Positions 60,601 through 64,000 of a DNA stretch of 64,000 nucleotides are shown here, in pieces; positions within the stretch are counted from its first letter, which is position 1; every line of letters starts with the position of its first letter. The translations under genes and the position numbers were made by a program. Origin of the DNA: Pseudomonas sp. GD04091 (GTDB taxonomy: Bacteria; Pseudomonadota; Gammaproteobacteria; Pseudomonadales; Pseudomonadaceae). The notes under the pieces were generated by a model. That model saw only the letters and a list, made by a program, of their open reading frames with translations. It searched no databases and had not been told where the DNA came from. The stretch covers positions 80,908 through 144,907 of the forward strand of contig NZ_JAOEBG010000013.1 in assembly GCF_029836165.1 (NCBI RefSeq), given 5' to 3'.

Positions 60601-63600
60601 CAGCAGGTCGGAACGGGCCTCCAGGGCCGCGTAGCTGAGGGTCTGGCCGGCGCACTCGGCGGCGATGGCCTCGGGACGCGCGGCCGCCTGGCGGGCGATA
60701 AGCTGCGCCAGCATCACCCGCTCGCAGGCCTGCGCCGGCACCGCGCCCCAGGCATCGAGCGCCTGGTACTGCGCCGGGCTGAGCCGTTGCAGGTTGCCGA
60801 TGCATTCGACAGGGCTGTCGATCATCGACTGCAGCAAAGTCTCCATCAGTGCGCGAATGCCCTGCACGGCCTCGGGCGTGAAGTGACTGCGCAGGAACAA
60901 GTACTCGATCGCCAGGGTCTCGCCCAGGGTCACCGCCAGGTCCATGGGGAAGTTGGTGACATCGTGGCTGCTCGAGGCGCCGAAGCGCAGGCCGCCCTGG
61001 GCCTGTTCCAGGCGCTGGTCGATGGGGTAGTTCTCGAACACGATGATGCTGTCGAACAGGGCCTGGCCGCCCTGCCCCGACCAACGCTGGATATCGGCCA
61101 GCGGCGCATGGGCGTGCTCGCGCAGGTCCAGGTTGTCGGCCTGCAGTTGCTGCAGCCACTGATCCAGGCGCTGGGTCGGCTCGAGGGTCTGGATCACCGG
61201 CAAGGTGTTGATGAACAGGCCAAGCATGTGCTGCGCGTTGGCCAGGCTCTCGGGGCGGCCGGCCACTGTAGCGCCAAAGGCCACGCTGCGCTGTCCGGTG
61301 TAACGCTGCAACAGCAACAGCCAGGCGCCCTGGATCAGGGTGTTGGCGGTAATGCCCTGGGCGCGGCAGTGCTGCTGCAACGCGGCGGTGCGCTGGGCGT
61401 CCCAGCGGGTATACAGCGCCTCGTGCCCCGGCAGGTCGGCATTGTGCCGCGGGTGGACCGACTGGCTCAGCTGGGTCGGCGCGTCGAGCAGGCGCAGACG
61501 GCCCTGCCAGTAGTCCTGCAGGCGGCCTTGGTCCTGATCCTGCAACCAGGCGATGAAGTCACGATAGCGCCCGCTGTCACCGGTGACTTCGCCGCTGGCG
61601 TAATGCTGCAGCACCTCGCCGAACAACTGCGAACTGCTCCAGCCATCCATGAGGATGTGGTGGCTGGTCCACACCAACTGGTGCTCGGCGTCACCCGTGC
61701 GCACCAGCAACAGGCGTTGCAGCGGCACCTGGCCGAGGTCGAAGCCACGCTGTGCGCGGGCGAGCGCCTCGAGGTCGGCGGCGGTGAAGGATCGTGCCCG
61801 CCAGTCGAGCACGGTCATCGCCACGTCGACGTGGCGGTGCACCACCTGCAACGGCGCGCTCTGGCCCCCCTCCCAGTGGAAGGAGGTACGCAGGATCTCG
61901 TGACGACCGATCACATGCTGCCAGGCGGCGCGGAAGCGCTCTTCCTCGAGCCCCTCGACCGGCAGGCTGAGCTGGTTGACGTACAGGTCGTCGCCTTCGT
62001 CGGACAGGCTGTGGAACAGCATGCCCTGCTGCATCGGCGACAGCGGGTAGATGTCCTCGACCTCGGCCACCGACACCGGCAGTGCGTCGAGCTGCGCCTG
62101 GCTCAGGCCCGCCAGCGGGAAGTCCGATGGCGTCAGCCCCTGTGGCGCCCGGCAGTGCTCGACCAGCGCCGCCAGCTCCGCCTCGTAGGCGCGGGCCAGC
62201 CGCTCGATGGTCGCGCGGGCGAACATCTGCCCGCTGAAGCTGAACGCCAGGCTCAGCTCGCCGCCATACACCTGGCCATTGAGCACCAGCCAGTTGCCCA
62301 GCGGCGCCAGCGGGCTCTGCTCCTCGCCCGCGCTTTCGGCGGCAGGCACGAACAGCGCCCGCTCATCAAACTGGCCATCCAGCTGGCCCAGGTAGTTGAA
62401 GGTGATGCGCGGCACCGGCAACTGGGCCAGGCTATCGCGCGCGGCCTCGTCGCCCAGGTAGCGCAGGACGCCGAAGCCGATGCCCTTGTGCGGCACGCCG
62501 CGCAGCTGTTCCTTGACCTGCTTGATCGAGGCGCCCAGATCGTCGGCCGGGGTCAGGCGCACCGGGTAGGCGCTGGTGAACCAGCCCACCGTGCGGCTCA
62601 GGTCGATGTCGTCGAACAGGTCTTCGCGGCCATGCCCCTCCAGCTCCACCAGCGCCGAGTCGGCGCCGCTCCAGCGGCACACCACGCGGGCCAGGGCGGT
62701 CAGCAGCAGGTCGTTGACCTGGGTGCGGTAGGCCGTCGGCGCCTGTTGCAGCAGGCGCCGGGTCAGCTCGGCGTCCAGGTGCGCCTGCACGCTCTGGCGA
62801 TGGCGGTTCTGCAGGCTGGCGCTCAGGTCGGCCTCGGGCAGGTCCAACGGCGCGCCATCGAGTTGCCATTGCCAGTAGGCCAGCTCGCTGTCCAGGCTGG
62901 CGGCATGTTGCTGCAAGCGCTCGCCCCAGGCCTTGAAGGCGCTGGTCTTAGCCGGCAGTTTCGGCGCGCTGCCCGCCAGGGCCTGGCGGTAGGCATCATG
63001 CAGGTCTTCCAGCAGCACCCGCCAGGACACGCCATCGACCACCAGGTGGTGGATCACCAGCAACAAGCGCTGGCTACCGTCGGCCAGGTCGATCAGCACC
63101 GCGCGCAACAGCGGGCCCTGGGCCAGGTCCAGGCTGCGCTGGGCTTCCTCGCAGGTCGCCTCGATTTCCTCGGCGCTGCGCACCGCGGCACGCCACAGCA
63201 ATGGCTGGGCCGGTTGCAGCGGGCCGTGTTCGGCGCTGCCGTCGGCAAAGCGCAGGCGCAGGGCGTCGTGCTGGGCGTACAGCGCCAACAGCGCCTGCTC
63301 CAGCGCGGCGGCATCCACCGTTTCGGTGCCACGCAGCAGCAGCGACTGGTTCCAGTGCTGCGGCTCGCTCATGCGCTGGTCGAAGAACCACTGCTGGAAA
63401 GGCAGCAGCAGAGCGTTGCCCGTCACCGGGCCCTGGTCGATACGCGGCACGACCGCATCCCCGAGCTGGGCCACGGCCGCCAGACGCTGCACGGTCTGGT
63501 GCTGGAACAGCGCCTTGGGCGTGATATGGATCCCGGCCTGCCGCGCACGGCTGACCACCTGGATCGACATGATCGAGTCACCGCCCAGGGCGAAGAAGTT

Positions 63601-64000
63601 CTCGGTAACGCTTACCGGACCACCCCCCAGCACGGCCTGCCAGATCTCGGCCAGGGCGGTTTCCGTCGGTGTGGCCGGCGCCTGATAGTCGCGGGTCTGA
63701 AGGGCCACGTCTGGGCGTGGCAGGGCCTTGCGGTCGAGCTTGCCGTTAGGCGACAGCGGCAGGCTGTCCAGTGCCAACCACTGGTTCGGCACCATGTAGT
63801 CCGGCAGGCCACGGCGCAGGTGTTCGGCCAGTTGCGCCTGCCACTCGGCGGTTTCGCCGTTCAGCACCACATAGCCAACCAACTGCTTGCCATCCGGCAC
63901 CGTCACCACCGCTTCACGGACCAGCGCGTGCTCCAGCAAGCGCGCCTCGATCTCGCCCAGCTCGATGCGCAGGCCGCGCAGCTTGACCTGGTGGTCGATA
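57610..64000 (-). CDS. Pyoverdine non-ribosomal peptide synthetase, C-terminal part
   Basis: The frame runs off the right edge; 2129 residues are visible. Domains in order: end of an adenylation domain; carrier domain (FALGGDSIMS, about 63576); epimerase (HHLVVDGVSWR, about 63050); condensation domain (YPLSPMQQGMLFHS, SHHILMDGWSSS); adenylation domain (LIYTSGSTGVPKG; FAFDGAHERW); carrier (FELGGDSILS); final epimerase (HHLVIDGVSWR). No thioesterase follows, so this is an internal subunit handing on a D-residue peptide. Pocket positions read by eye (D, G, E, D...) resemble the lysine code of pyoverdine synthetases. That reading is a hand alignment. Confidence 0.93.
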   Translation of the reverse strand, partial: IDHQVKLRGLRIELGEIEARLLEHALVREAVVTVPDGKQLVGYVVLNGETAEWQAQLAEHLRRGLPDYMVPNQWLALDSLPLSPNGKLDRKALPRPDVALQTRDYQAPATPTETALAEIWQAVLGGGPVSVTENFFALGGDSIMSIQVVSRARQAGIHITPKALFQHQTVQRLAAVAQLGDAVVPRIDQGPVTGNALLLPFQQWFFDQRMSEPQHWNQSLLLRGTETVDAAALEQALLALYAQHDALRLRFADGSAEHGPLQPAQPLLWRAAVRSAEEIEATCEEAQRSLDLAQGPLLRAVLIDLADGSQRLLLVIHHLVVDGVSWRVLLEDLHDAYRQALAGSAPKLPAKTSAFKAWGERLQQHAASLDSELAYWQWQLDGAPLDLPEADLSASLQNRHRQSVQAHLDAELTRRLLQQAPTAYRTQVNDLLLTALARVVCRWSGADSALVELEGHGREDLFDDIDLSRTVGWFTSAYPVRLTPADDLGASIKQVKEQLRGVPHKGIGFGVLRYLGDEAARDSLAQLPVPRITFNYLGQLDGQFDERALFVPAAESAGEEQSPLAPLGNWLVLNGQVYGGELSLAFSFSGQMFARATIERLARAYEAELAALVEHCRAPQGLTPSDFPLAGLSQAQLDALPVSVAEVEDIYPLSPMQQGMLFHSLSDEGDDLYVNQLSLPVEGLEEERFRAAWQHVIGRHEILRTSFHWEGGQSAPLQVVHRHVDVAMTVLDWRARSFTAADLEALARAQRGFDLGQVPLQRLLLVRTGDAEHQLVWTSHHILMDGWSSSQLFGEVLQHYASGEVTGDSGRYRDFIAWLQDQDQGRLQDYWQGRLRLLDAPTQLSQSVHPRHNADLPGHEALYTRWDAQRTAALQQHCRAQGITANTLIQGAWLLLLQRYTGQRSVAFGATVAGRPESLANAQHMLGLFINTLPVIQTLEPTQRLDQWLQQLQADNLDLREHAHAPLADIQRWSGQGGQALFDSIIVFENYPIDQRLEQAQGGLRFGASSSHDVTNFPMDLAVTLGETLAIEYLFLRSHFTPEAVQGIRALMETLLQSMIDSPVECIGNLQRLSPAQYQALDAWGAVPAQACERVMLAQLIARQAAARPEAIAAECAGQTLSYAALEARSDLLARQLLARGAGPEVLVGVALERSVDMLVALLAVFKSGAAYVPLDLDYPVERLAFMIQDSGMRQLIGRADLSQRLALPEGLEPLDPATLASEACTPASVFPVPSEHSLAYLIYTSGSTGVPKGVAVSHGPLSMHCQAIAELYEMEAGTRELHFMSFAFDGAHERWLTTLSVGGTLILRDNELWTPQQTCEALSRGRVDIACFPPAYLKQVAEYVQRSGIEPPAVRIYCLGGDAVPEQTLAEVREVLRPRYITNGYGPTETVVTPMLWKASAEEPCGAAYAPIGRVVGRRSLRVLDDDLNPLPVGFAGQLFIGGEGVARGYHQRPSITAERFVPDPFGEPGARFYRSGDLVRLRDSGILDYVGRLDHQVKVRGFRIELGEIEACLRQQPGVGDAVVIARDGVSGKQLVGYVAAAAEVRGDQLKAALAETLPAYMVPVQVICLERLPVSPNGKLDRKALPEPTFDLASHVPPRSEEEQWMAQIWAEVLQVEQVGIADNFFELGGDSILSLQVISRVRNHAQLKLELKLRDLMRCQTIANLFDQQGVSRVSGEQQAVVVEGAFPLIPIQEWFFTAQTHAPEHFNQALILRANQALDARALERTLTCMLGQHDALRLRFTQEQGRWIQRYQPLQECLQRLGDDPLLWVRDVADEDALEELANQLQRSLDLAQGPLMRGLLATLGNGQVRLLLVIHHLVIDGVSWRVLLQDLQEAYQAFLAEREPQLPVRTSSFGEWAAGLAGHAATLRERELDYWVAQLDRQDGPLRCDNPRGANLMCHREEAAFSLDAQRTAQLLKEAPAAYQTQINDLLLTALSRALCQWDDSSSALVLLEGHGREDLFESLDLSRTLGWFTSMYPVRLSPVSAPGASIVAIREQLAQVPDKGIGYGVLRHMDEPWVRARLADLPQAQVTFNYLGQLDQSFDAEQALFLPAPESVGDSFSQQASLANWLEVVGQVFDGKLSFRCIYSNRRFRQGTITAFMDQFQAELVLLIEHCLQVQAD

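Overview
The window is chromosomal DNA from a fluorescent Pseudomonas, most likely the P. putida group. The evidence is the high G+C content, a pyoverdine locus (pvdM-pvdN-pvdO-pvdA-pvdE-fpvA plus a non-ribosomal peptide synthetase), short P. putida-like REP palindromes (core GCGGGCAAGCCCGC), and a dense set of Pseudomonas housekeeping genes. I see no prophage, transposase, plasmid gene or CRISPR array. The species is an inference from content, not an alignment.

Layout. 1-4.7 kb: end of a LysR regulator, a stand-alone IscS-like cysteine desulfurase, a LysE exporter, a DUF1654-endA pair behind a perfect LexA-type operator, an HD protein and a SPOR lipoprotein. 4.7-7 kb: ahpC-ahpF peroxide detoxification. 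7-11 kb: a three-gene chaperone-usher fimbrial operon. 11-13.5 kb: glutathione reductase and galU, separated by a REP pair. 13.7-15.3 kb: two di-haem cytochromes resembling tsdB-tsdA. 15.4-21.3 kb: small genes, nitronate monooxygenase, modABC behind a ModE-type site, and topoisomerase IB. 21.5-25.4 kb: a CsrA/Rsm regulator, then a histidine kinase / KaiC-like ATPase / receiver operon and small proteins. 25.5-28.8 kb: tRNA-Leu(UAA), DoxX, an acidic protein, a gene-free stretch with two terminators, and an Rrf2 regulator facing an FAD oxidoreductase. 29-36.9 kb: chemoreceptor, cyclase-family protein, TauE and MetY, membrane proteins, and a LysE/Lrp pair. 36.9-40.8 kb: an AraC regulator facing a thiolase / hydroxyacyl-CoA dehydrogenase / TetR operon. 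40.8-46.5 kb: a siderophore-interacting reductase with a PvdS-type promoter, small genes, a diguanylate cyclase and PBP7. 47-64 kb: the pyoverdine locus, with the NRPS running off the right edge.

How the genes work together. The right-hand part builds, matures, exports and re-imports pyoverdine. PvdA makes hydroxyornithine, the NRPS assembles the peptide, PvdE exports the precursor, PvdM/N/O act in the periplasm, and FpvA imports ferric pyoverdine. Iron-starvation boxes (TAAAT-N16-CGT) precede pvdM and pvdA, and a third sits about 6 kb away in front of the siderophore-interacting reductase, so that gene probably belongs to the same regulon. The most consequential anomaly is an in-frame TGA at codon 174 of pvdN. 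If real, it should abolish the aminotransferase and change the pyoverdine side chain. The least-explained gene set is the kinase / KaiC-like / receiver operon at 21.8-24.8 kb.
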